Shown: piece after piece, positions 31,901-41,799 of the stretch
Layout of the letters: every line of letters begins with the position of its first letter
Position numbering within the stretch: the first letter of the stretch is position 1
DNA from: Hypholoma sublateritium FD-334 SS-4
Taxonomy: Eukaryota; Basidiomycota; Agaricomycetes; Agaricales; Strophariaceae
Assembly (NCBI GenBank): GCA_000827495.1
Contig: KN817557.1
Span: 3,525 to 67,524 of the forward strand
DNA length: 64,000 nt
Direction: 5' to 3'
The notes under the pieces: model-generated
What the model was told of the DNA's origin: nothing
Seen by the model: the letters and a program-made list of their open reading frames with translations, nothing else
The model's database searches: none
Program-made: the position numbers and the translations under genes

Positions 31901-33148
31901 GCGGCTCGTACGCCGGTATCGGCGTCGCACTCCTTCTCGAGCCCTTGGCACCAAGCACCGCACGGCGCGCGGGCGCAGACGCCAGCGCCGCGGCGTTCAC
32001 GGGCGGGATCCAGTCCGCGTCGGGGATGCGCGCATAGGGCGATTGCACGACCGCCCCCCGCGCGCGCGTGGGTGTCGTCGGCTCCGCTGGGGGCGGCGTC
32101 GTCCGGATGCGCGTGGGCGTGGCGCCGCGCCGCTTCGTCGGGCTCTCGCCGTCCGCGGGGCGCACATGCCTGATCTTGCGCGCGCGCGGGTTCGGCGTCG
32201 CCTCCAGCAGCTGCACCTCTCCCCCTTCCCCCTCCTCCGCCTCGCCTCCACCCCCAACCACCGGGCCATCGACGTCCATCGCCTCCTCATCCACCAGCGG
32301 CGGGGGCGGCGGGGGCATCGCCCCGCGCGTCAGCGCCGCCCGCTTTCTCTTCGCAGTCTGCGGGCTCGTCTTCCCCCCCTTCTCCTGCGACAGCCCCGCA
32401 GCGCTGCTCATCCTCTACCCCCAAAAAAACCCATCAGCACACCCCACCTAAAGAAGAAAAAGGAAAGACCCACCGAGTGCCTCCGCAGACTAAGCGTCTC
32501 CTCCGGCGGCGGACTAATAAGCTGCATCCTCTGCGCGCCCATCTCCGCCTCCAGCGCCTGCCTCTCCCGCTCCCTCTCCCCGTCCTTATCCCCTCCTACC
32601 CCCATCCCTCCCCCTCCCCCACCACCACCACCCGCACCCACCTCACCCGCACCAGCACCCAACACCCCCCTCCCGCGGCGCGGCGTCCTTCTCACCATCC
32701 GCGCAAAGTCAATGCGCCGCGCCGGGCGGGGCGCCGTCGCCCGCACCCGCGTCGCATTGCCCTCCGGCGCGGTCTTGGTCGGCGTGCTCGGCGCGCTGAG
32801 CGTGTTCTCCGTCGCCCGCAGCGGGCCCCCGTGCGCGTGCGCGGACATGTGCGCGGATATGTGCGGGTGCGTGTGGGTGTGGGACGCAGGCGATGTAGGG
32901 CGCGGCGGCGTATCGGGCGGTGTGTCCGCGTCGCTCGCGGCGTGCGCGTGCGCGTGGGGCGTGTCGTCGGCTGGGGGGAAGTCGAACCGGAAGTGCGACG
33001 GCGTGTGCGTGTGGTACGCGTTATGCGAAGGGGAGGAGGAGGGGGGGGTGTCGGATGTCTGGGTGTCGAATGTGTGTAGTGTGTCGAATGTCAAGCTGCT
33101 GCTGCTCCTGCTGGCGAGCGCGCCGCGCGGGCGTCTGTTCTCCGCCAT
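28991..33148 (-). CDS. 1332-aa disordered, proline/acid-rich conserved fungal protein of unknown function
   Basis: Four exons join in frame: 33148-32474, 32414-30888, 30840-30218 and 30164-28991, with introns GTGGGT..TAG, GTAAGT..CAG and GTATGT..TAG. Most of the chain is low complexity: Gly- and Pro-runs, a Pro/Glu repeat encoded by tandem GGCTCT hexamers (31057-31086), a poly-Thr run (about 29870-29908), an acidic Asp run and many TP and SP sites. The ordered part is in exon 3, VWTKEEWRLLDACFTDQR followed by MEDVVDRFVGLLGG, continuing after the last intron into a short Gln/Arg helix. A C-terminal block, RRSSGSSVRDLVRGFEDL, is conserved enough to be recognisable in a decayed copy at 13.3 kb. 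I do not recognise the family. Abundant SP/TP and basic stretches suggest a phosphoregulated nuclear or cytoskeletal protein; this is inference. The third positions are very GC-rich. Confidence 0.8.
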
Positions 33149-34249
33149 CTCTCCTCGTCGTCGTTCTTCTCTTATTCTTCTTCTCCTAGATCTCCTCGCG
33201 TCCAATCTCAACCTAAACCTCCTTCCCACCTATTCGTATGCGTATTCGTGCGTATCCAAGCTCAAACACAATAACAGCAGTGGTCCAACCCAACAAAGCA
33301 GTCGCGAGGCGAGGTGGGGCGGAGGGGGTGGGGGTGGGTGGTGGTGGCGCGAGACAAAAGCAATAAAAGCCCCCGCCCACTGGCACCATCTCCATTTCAA
33401 CTTCAACCACCTCGGCACTTCCGCACGTGATCGCAACGCGCGCGTGCGGGCCGGGGCGCCGCTGGGGGTGGCACGCTGTTGATTTGATGGTGATTTGATG
33501 TTGGGCTTGGAAGTTGGGAGCGCGACGCTAGTGGGAGCAGGGGGGGGGGTTGTTATCGCGCATGTACGAGGATGCGGAAGCGCCGCTGGTGGGATTTGCG
33601 CTGCGCGGGCAAGCTAACGATGGTCGGAATGATAATTGACTCGGAGTTGTACAGAAATAGACTGGACTGTACAGAATAAGTACAAGGCAAATACAAGGGT
33701 CAAAGTGCACATGCGCCGCACATCCCTACAATAAAAAGGCATCGGCGCAAATCCGAGGTCTATAAGTAAGAGAAATAAGAAAGTGAAAGTGCAAGAAGCT
33801 GGCCAGGAGAATAAATTCGCCTCGACCTAATTACTAGTAGATAAAAAGAATTGGCCAAAAGAAATTCGCCGCTTTCACTTTCACAAAACCGAGCGCGGGA
33901 TGCGATCAGCTTGCTTTGCGAGGACTTTTCTGAAAATTTGCACAATAAGCAGCACGACAATTAAACGCGACGCTGACAAAAAGACGAAAGACAGGACCGA
34001 GGGCTTGGTTCGCGCGAGTTGTATTACAAGGCAATTGCAACTTTACAAGGGAAAAGACATCGATTATTTACAAGAGAATCGTTGAATCGGACGTTCATTT
34101 CACTGCGCTCAATACACCGCGCCCGGGGGTTGAGGCATGATGCATAGCAGCGTGCAACGTAGCAAACTGCACGGCGCGGTGGCCCACCGCAGGCTGTAAC
34201 GTGCACCCACGAGCTTCAAATATGCCCTCAGTAGCGTCGCCGCAGACGT
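33149..34249. other. intergenic region between divergent-ended genes; contains the promoter of the 1332-aa gene
   Basis: 33149-33480 is the upstream region of the 1332-aa gene (minus strand), with CT-rich stretches near the start codon. The rest, to the end of the first aldo-keto reductase gene, contains no supported coding region. Confidence 0.5.
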
Positions 34250-35751
34250 CTACTGCTTGCCCGCCGACGGGCGCAGCGGCTGGAGGAGCGGCCGATAAGT
34301 GTGCCCACTAGCCGTCATGAGGTGCACCGGCTTGCTTCCGTCTCCCTATAAAAAAAACGACGTGCAGTGAGCGAGCAGAATAACACTGAACGAGAATAAC
34401 GTACAATGAACCACGACGGGAACCCCGCGTCGAACTCCGCCTCGCTCTCGATGCTCGCGATGTGCGCGTCCGTCAGCGTGATCTCGAGCGCCTCGAGGTT
34501 CGCGAGCAGGTGCTCGACCTTCCGCCCGCCGACGAGGGGGAACACGTACGGCGTCTTCTGCATGAGGTACGCGATAGCCACTACACCACAATAACGCGTC
34601 AGATGATTATCTACGCATCGACAGCGACGGGCGTACCGGATGTGATGTGCTTCGCGCCGACCTCGGCCGCGATCTTCTCGAGCGCGCGGCTGATCTTCGT
34701 CTCCTTCTCGTTGCGCTCCCACGGGCCCCTGAACGAGCGCCCGTGCTCGCCCGTCTGGCGGCGCTTCTCCTCCTCGGCGTCGGTCCTGATCTTGCCGGCG
34801 GCGAGGACATTAAACGGGCATAGCGCCATACCTACCATCGACGACAATGAGATTCCCAGCGCCTGATGAGAGATAGACGACACGCACCCTCCGACCTCGC
34901 CATGGGGATGATGTCGCGCTCGAACGACCGCTCCAGCACATTCCACGCGCCTTGGTAGACGGAGAACGGCGTGAGCGCGTGGTCCCGCGCGTACTGGTTC
35001 GCCTTCGACACCACCCACGCCGGCGTATCCGATACACCCTACACAAAGCCGCAGCGTCAATCACCCGCCGCAGTAGTGTCTTATAAACGCGCTCACAAGA
35101 TAGATGACCTTGCCCTGCAGTACAAGCCTGTGCAGCGCCTTCATCACCTCCTCCACGCCGGTGTCCCAGTCCCACCAGTGCAGGTACAGGAGGTCGATGT
35201 ACGTCGTGCGCAGCTTCTTGAGCGACGCCTCGACGGAGATGTGCAGCGATTTCGCGTTGTTCCCGGTGTACAGAATTCTCTGCTCGACGCTGCTGTCCCG
35301 GAGCTTGTAGTCAGTGGTGTACTGTTTAATAGCGTTAGTCCTCATGTAATACGTGCAGGCAAGATTTCGCGCAATATCATACCTTAGTGGCGATAAATAA
35401 CTGATCTCTGATCCCCCGCTTTTCCGCCCACTCGCCAATAAACTTTTCCGAGGACTCATCCTGGCTGCAGAAGAGACACAAGTCAGCGACAAAACCTCCA
35501 TTCTCGACCAGAAACGCAACGTACTAATTGTTCGCCGTATCAATGAAGTTCCCGCCATTGTCAAAGTACGCGTCGAGGAGCTTGAAGCTCGACTCCTTGT
35601 CCATCGCTCCGAAGCCGACGTCGCTCCATTTGTCGCCAATGCTCATCGCACCAAGCACGATGGGCGACACATGCACGCCTGCCGTAGCAGAGAGCACGCG
35701 GTACCGACCAAGGCCGGTCTTGGGCTGAGCAGCGGGTGCGAACATAGACAT
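34250..35751 (-). CDS. aldo-keto reductase, aryl-alcohol dehydrogenase type (copy 1)
   Basis: Seven exons of 227, 82, 225, 151, 195, 176 and 96 bases (35751-35525, 35464-35383, 35321-35097, 35038-34888, 34831-34637, 34580-34405, 34345-34250) give 383 aa. It is an AKR barrel oxidoreductase using NADPH to reduce aryl aldehydes; the substrate is inferred from the family. Catalytic residues are visible: Asp in FIDTANN, Tyr split by the first intron ([11 protein letters not shown]), Lys in LFIATK, His in [10 protein letters not shown]. Also seen are [17 protein letters not shown], the AAD-type insert [15 protein letters not shown] and the C-terminal cofactor segment [13 protein letters not shown]. 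There is no signal peptide, so it is probably cytosolic. A TATA-like CTATAAG lies 85 bases upstream. It is followed on the same strand by a paralogue. Confidence 0.93.
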
Positions 35752-36486
35752 GTTTAGGATATGGGTAAGTGTGGATCGTGTGGGTGTCGGAATGAACTGG
35801 GTGTTCAGACCAGCTCTCGAGGTCTCATTCTTATAGGATTCTGCGCCTCAGCCGATGTGTAATCGATTAACCACCCTCGACAGCAAAGCTGAGAACCGCC
35901 CAGCGCGATCGCATGGAATAATATTATCCAGTGACGTCATGCACTGGAGGTGAAAGCTTTTCGGCTGATTTTCGCTGGATATGGGCCTGCGTCTGGTGCC
36001 AATTCCCTAACGAGCGAGATCCCGCAGGAAATATTCAAGTTTCGCCCGCTCGGTGCGCTTCTCCAGACGTACGCGCGTCCTGCGGCAGTCCCGCCGCGCC
36101 GCCCCCTATACAGCCGTCTGCTTGTGAGTCACAGCAACCTTGGGCTTAGGCAGCCCTCCGGCTCCGGTGCCGGCAGTGGACGCGCGGCGTGTCCCCCGGC
36201 GGAGGAATTTGAATACTTTTCAGGCTGAGCAACCTTATCGATTTATTAACGGTGATCAATAAGCACGTATGTACTACCACTGTTCTATGGGATTGCTTGA
36301 ATTTTACTACTGTCGAGGCAAGCACTGATGGCTCGGGCGATCTCATGATAAACGGTGCACGTACCTGTAGACTCGACTTGTAACGGGAACACTATCGTTC
36401 AGCCTGAGGGATACGCAAAAGCGGGCGGTCGAAACGGCGCAATGCCTCTGTGAAGTTGTGAAAAGAGTGCCTCCTGGATTTTGTTT
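35752..36486. other. upstream region of copy 1, duplicated upstream of copy 2
   Basis: Non-coding. About 580 bases align with 39167-39650, sharing GACGTACGCGCGTCCTGCGG, GTGAGTCACAGCAA and GTGATCAATAAGCACGTA. The duplication therefore included the promoter region. Confidence 0.7.
35830..35836 (-). promoter_or_regulatory. TATA-like box of aldo-keto reductase copy 1
   Basis: CTATAAG on the minus strand, about 80-85 bases before the start codon, within GTCTCATTCTTATAGG, which is conserved upstream of copy 2. Confidence 0.6.
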
Positions 36487-36832
36487 AAGGCCGCTCCGCC
36501 GGCCTCCCCTCCCTCGGCAGACTCTCCCTCGACTCCGGGCACGCAACCCAGCGAAACCACGCGTCCCGATCATCCTGGTACCCCTCGTGCGGCGGGGGGT
36601 ACGTCGCGAGCTCGTCCGGGAACGAAAGGTGCGGCGGCGCGTACACGAGGAAGCCCGACGGCGTGAGGTGGTCGCCGTGCCGGTTCCAGTACCCGCGGCG
36701 CGCGGAGCGGGAGCGCGGGGGAGAGCGGCGGGGACGCGTGGGCCGGGCTCGGGTGCCGGGACGCCTCGCGCGCGGGTTTTGGCTTGGGGTAGGCGAGCGG
36801 CCGCGCGTAGGCCTGCGCTGGCGCCTCGGCAA
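36487..36832 (-). pseudogene. copied 3' fragment of the 696-aa gene (41800-44111)
   Basis: Reads GYWNRHGDHLTPSGFLVYAP, FPDELATYPPPHEGYQDD and RESLPREGRPAERP, nearly identical to the last part of exon 2 of the 696-aa protein. The conserved block is still open, but the upstream part is a shortened and shifted proline/arginine-rich remnant and the last exon is absent. It lies between the two aldo-keto reductase copies on the same strand as its parent. Confidence 0.85.
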
Positions 36833-37645
36833 TTCCCGGGCATCGCTGATTAGTCACAATACATTTAATCTCCGCTTGTAGGCGCAGGTAGGCGTATGTC
36901 GCGCTGGCAGTCAAGCTCAGCTGCGCAAGTGGAAGCCAGAGCCGCGCGCCGTAAAATGAAGATAAAATCAATAGCACTTATCTCAAATTCTCAAAATATT
37001 GCGACTACTGCAACAGGTTATATGAAAGGAACAGACCATTACCCGTGATAAAACCCTATAGGCCGACGCGGACTGTAGGGGCGACGACACGCTGCATGGA
37101 ATAAATCAAGGTAAACATTCTCTCCAAGATAAATCTTATCGTTCTTTACAGGCGTCTAAATTCTAACACTTCACACAGTCGCTGCAAAGAGGTGCAGGAT
37201 CTCTCACACCGCGAGGAAACAGAGTCGATATAGCGGCGTATACAAATTATCTGGCCCGGGGCCGATCATTAACTTGGAAACAAGCACATCACTTCCTACC
37301 ACTGACACCATGCATCGTGTACACGTGTATGATAAAATCCAAGTAATTTAAATAATTACGACCGCGGATGGATAGTCCTCTGCTTGCATTCTCCGTTCCT
37401 GTTACTTATGCCTGATATGATAATGAGTCCATTTTCACTTTGTAAGAGTGGCGAGGGCGACGATCGAGACTCCGAGCTGACACTGGGCACTTTGTAAAAT
37501 TCCCCAGTGCGTAGCATAGGTCAAACACTAGTGATTGTTGGCACGCTTTTGTTCAAATACCATCATGATAAGTAAGTACATCAAAATGCTATTTCCTACC
37601 AGTTTCAAACGTAATAGATGTTTTTAGAGACTTCGCTGGAGATGT
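36833..37645. other. intergenic, no gene recognised
   Basis: Moderate-GC sequence with no supported reading frame and no repeats noticed. Confidence 0.4.
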
Positions 37646-39166
37646 CTACTGCTTGCCAGCCGATGGGCGCAGAGGCTCAAGGAGAGGCCTGTAGGTGTGG
37701 CCGCTGGCCGTCATGAGGTACACAGGCTTGCTTCCGTCTCCCTACGAAATGACGTGCCAGTGAGCGGTAGTGCATACTAATAGCAAACATGATAAAATAA
37801 ACATACAATGAACCAGGAGGGGAACCCAGGGTCGAACTCGACCTCGCTTTCCAAGCTCTTAATGTGGTCGTCCGTCAGGGTGATCTCGAGTGCCTCGAGG
37901 TTAGCAAGCAGATGTTCGACCTTCCTCCCGCCAATAATGGGGAACACGTATGGGGCCTTCTGCATGAGGTATGCAATGGCGACTACACGTTACGAGAACT
38001 GATCAGATATCTGGGCCAGAGCACGAAGGCGATGACCATACCGGAGGTGATGTGCTTCGCGCCGACTTCGGCGGCAACTTTTTCGAGTGCCTTGCTGATC
38101 TTCTTCTCTTTCTCATTTCGCTCCCAGGGACCTCTAGACGAGCGGCCTTTCTCGCCAGTCTGGCGACGCTTCTCCTCTTCTTCGTCGGTCCTGATCTTGC
38201 CTGCTGCGAGGACATTCCAAGGGGCAAGTGCCATACCTAGGATTGGCGATCATAAGATTGCTAGCAACTGATCAGAGAAAAACGTGAAGCGCACCCTCTG
38301 ATTTCGCCATGGGAATGATATCACGTTCGAACGAACGTTCTAAAACATTCCATGCGCCTTGATAGACAGAGAACGGCGTGAGCGCATGGTCCCGTGCGTA
38401 CTGGTTGGCCTTGGACACAATCCACGCAGGCGTATCTGATACACCCTATGAATAAAAGTAGCGTTAATTAACGTCAACCATCGCAGCAGTGGATTATAAA
38501 TGAATTTACGAGATAGATGACTTTGCCTTGCAACACAAGCGTGTGAAGTGACTTCATCACCTCTTCCACGCCGGTGTGCCAGTCCCACCAGTGCAAGTAC
38601 AAGAGATCAATGTAGGTTGTGCGCAGCTTCTTGAGAGACGCCTCGACAGAAATATGCAGAGATTTAGCATTGTTACCGGTGTACAAAATTTTCTGCTCGA
38701 CTGTCTTGTCCCGGAGCTTGTAGTCAGTGGTGTACTGTTTACTGACGTTAGTCCTCATGCATTATGTGCAGGAAAAATTTCGCACAATATCATACCTTAG
38801 TGGCGATAAATAATTGATCTCTGATACCCCGCTTTTCAGCCCATTCGCCGATGAACCTTTCCGAAGACTCATCCTGGCTGCAGAAGAGATACGATTCAGC
38901 GACAAAAAATCTTTATTCATGATTAGAAACGCAGCGTACTAATTGTTTGCGGTATCAATGAAGTTTCCTCCATTGTCAAAGTATGCGTCGAGGAGCTTGA
39001 AGCTGGACTCCTTGTCCATCGCTCCGAAGCCGGCGTCGTTCCATTTGTCGCCAATGCTCATGGCACCGAGCGCGATTGGCGATACATGTACTCCCGCAGT
39101 AGCGGAGAGCACACGGTAACGACCAAGGCCGGTTTTTGGCTGAGCGGCGGGTGCGAACATAGACAT
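37646..39166 (-). CDS. aldo-keto reductase, aryl-alcohol dehydrogenase type (copy 2)
   Basis: Seven exons with exactly the same lengths as copy 1 (39166-38940, 38877-38796, 38734-38510, 38445-38295, 38236-38042, 37982-37807, 37741-37646), again 383 aa. The catalytic Asp, intron-split Tyr, Lys and His (YLHWWDWH) are all kept, as are [17 protein letters not shown] and [13 protein letters not shown]. Most differences from copy 1 are synonymous, which suggests both genes have been under purifying selection. Its third positions are less GC-rich than those of copy 1. Upstream sequence is shared with copy 1 for about 500 bases, including the TATA-like box. Substrate difference from copy 1 cannot be judged. 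Confidence 0.93.
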
Positions 39167-39252
39167 GTTTAGGATGTGGGTTGAGTTTGGATCGTGTGGG
39201 GAGAAAGTTTATCGGAATGAACTGAATTCAGAACAGCTCCCAAGGTCTCATT

Positions 39253-39259
39253 CTTATAG
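39253..39259 (-). promoter_or_regulatory. TATA-like box of aldo-keto reductase copy 2
   Basis: CTATAAG on the minus strand, about 90 bases before the start codon, in the same conserved context as copy 1. Confidence 0.6.
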
Positions 39260-39879
39260 GGTTCTGCGACTCAGCCTATGAGTAATCGAGTAACCGCGTT
39301 CGACAGCAATGTAGCGATTTTCGCATCGATATAGGCCTGCTTCTGGTACCAATTCTGCAATTAGCGAGATCACGCAGGGAATTTACAACTTTCGCCTTCT
39401 CGCTGTGGTTCTCTCCAAGCTTTTCTGCATTCCACTTGACGTACGCGCGTCCTGCGGCAGCCCCGCCGCGTCGCCTCCCTATGAGTACAGCCGTATGCTG
39501 GTGAGTCACAGCAATCTCAGACGGTTCCGGCAGTGGATGAATTATTTATATCCTGCACCCCAGCCTTATCGATGTATCAACGGGTGATCAATAAGCACGT
39601 ATTACTGTTCTATGGGAATGGGTAACTTGAACTGTCGAGGCAAGCACTGATAGTTTCGGGCGGTGATCGCATGAGAGAAGGTACATGTAACTTTAGACTG
39701 AAATGAAGTCGACTTATCTCAATCATGATCATCTGACAAAGTCTTGCGCTAGTTTAACCACTTCACAAAATCCAGTATGTAGGTACTTTATTAGCATTTC
39801 GTGGGGCCACTGCGCCGCTCGCTTACCGCTTTCTAGCGATGAACGATGTGGGTTTAGAAGTGGTCTGTAAGTGCTTTCA

Positions 39880-40130
39880 CTGAAAAGAGCGGCTTGCTTA
39901 CGTCTCCCACAGGCTGCACCGATATAGGCAAACAGAAGAAATACACAGTCTAGGCGAGGATTCCGAGCACAAATTCAACCTCGTTTTCTAAGTTCTGGAT
40001 TCCCTCTTTTCTCAGAGATGTTTCGAGAGGCTGGAGGTCAGATGCACAATCTTCCTCCAGCCGGTTACGTGCCGCTAGACAGAATGGAGTTTTATGCGTG
40101 AGGCAGAGAACAGTAACTGAGCCTCCTTCT
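39880..40130 (-). pseudogene. decayed third aldo-keto reductase remnant (3' exons only)
   Basis: In order on the plus strand: GCGGCTTGCTTACGTCTCCC (start of the last exon and its acceptor), TTCAACCTCGTTTTCTAAG, CGAGAGGCTGGAGGTC, CTTCCTCCAGCCGG and GGAGTTTTATGCGTGAGGC. These follow the last two exons of copies 1 and 2 with many substitutions and gaps. No open frame remains. It suggests an originally longer tandem array. Confidence 0.6.
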
Positions 40131-41799
40131 TTTCGGGAAAAAAGAAATAGGACAGATATCTGAGCTCAATGTAGCATAAGCGCGATTATCGTACCTGAGG
40201 TGGTGAGCCAACAGGGCCTTCTACGTATCACTACAGCGGAGGACGAGCGGCACGAGACGTGATTATAGAGTCAACCCCAAGCCGATGTCGTTGCAAGAGG
40301 TACGGCAGGACCGAGATATTCAGCAGGCGGTTAAGTCAAGCGCGCGCCGGCGAATAGCATGTACAATAATGAGACCCCAGCGTGTATGGCGCTAGCAACA
40401 GGCCTAGGGGCGACGCGCTGGGCATTAACGTACATAGCTCGTTGTCCGCGCGACGGATACATATGGGCACGCGTGCGGCCGCGGATAAGAACAGCGATAT
40501 TGTACTGCATCGAGCAGCGCGGGAGCACTTGCGCAGCGGTCTTTCCGTGCTTCTGACGATGGGGTGTTGGAGAAGTGGTGGGTATGTTATGGATATGATA
40601 AGTGATGGCAACGACGACGGTGACAATATTGAACATTCTTTCTAGACGGTGCATGTTTATATATGTACCCGTCACTGGTGCGTATATACGCAGCCCCACG
40701 AACCCACACCACCCCGCAGCACCATCCCTCCCTCCACATGCAGCACTTAACATCCAACAGCCAACAACCAACAGAAACCCAAACGGCAGTGCGATAAATT
40801 ACGACGGTGCACTATACTATAATACACAGCGGCAAGATGAGAGATAATAACGTTTATAAGCAGCGGGCGGTACGGTAATGCAGCGGAGAGCAACGAGCGG
40901 GCGGAAGAGACAGGAAATCTGACAGCGAGCGGGGTATATATGGATTGGATTGTGGGGCGGCAAGAAAGCGCACAGAGCACGGACGCGCCGCGCGGGGGGT
41001 GCGCGAGCGGGTCGATGATGGAGGTCGGTGGGAGCGGGTGGTGGTAGCGGTGATAGTGGTACATGTGAAAAAGCCGAGCGGGTATGGATGCGGGGTATGG
41101 CGCGCGGGTATCGGCCGCAGCGGCTGCGGCTGCGGCGGGCGTCTATGTGATGTGCGATGCTTTTGGGGGGCCTGAACGTGCGGGCGTGTATCTGGCGATG
41201 GAACGCGTGGCTCGGTGCGTGGGGTGCGTGGCCCTGGCCTTGGACGTACGTAGATCTGGGCTTCAGCTTTGCGGGCGAGCGCTGGCGATATCGTGAGGAT
41301 GCGATGGCGATGGCGAGCGACGCACGTGCGAGCGCACGGGCGCACTGGGAGGATGAAAGATATGTTAGCACGCACGATGAATACGAGTACGAATACGAGC
41401 ATGGGATGGGACGGGTGGCCATTTGGAGAGCACCACTGCGCACTCAGATAAAAAGGTCAACGCGCAAGGGCGAATCAGTGGTCAGAGGTACAACGTCGAT
41501 AGATGGTCATCGTGCGCGGCGGCGTCCCTCCATCCCGTATTCAACAAAGCAGCGCGCTTACCGTGCTTGGTCAAATTCATTCTGTATCGGCAGACAACGT
41601 TCAGATGGTCGGCGCTGGAGAGGAGCGAGCGTCAGCATCGGCATTATCGTCTGAAAACGGAAAGACGGAGAAAAACGAGAAGCCAGGACGACGGCAGGCA
41701 AGGGCATGGGTCAAATGTTTGTGGTCCCACCTGAACTCCCATGCCCGCGCCCGCCTAGGATGCCAAGAACAGAAACAGAAAGAAAGCGTACTCACCAGG
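40131..41799. other. intergenic, no gene recognised
   Basis: GC-rich sequence with several long but arginine/proline-rich frames on both strands that show no motif and overlap one another, as expected by chance at this base composition. Contains a short GAATACGAGTACGAATACGA repeat near 41378. Confidence 0.4.

Noticed and set aside
30852..33482. 876-codon plus-strand open frame
   Set aside because: It is the antisense of the 1332-aa gene; the high GC third positions of the true gene remove stops from the opposite strand. The residues are Arg/His-rich and it ignores clear introns on the minus strand.
41157..41654. 165-codon plus-strand frame and a 208-codon minus-strand frame at 40817-41443
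   Set aside because: They overlap one another on opposite strands, are low complexity and have no recognisable motif or splice support.
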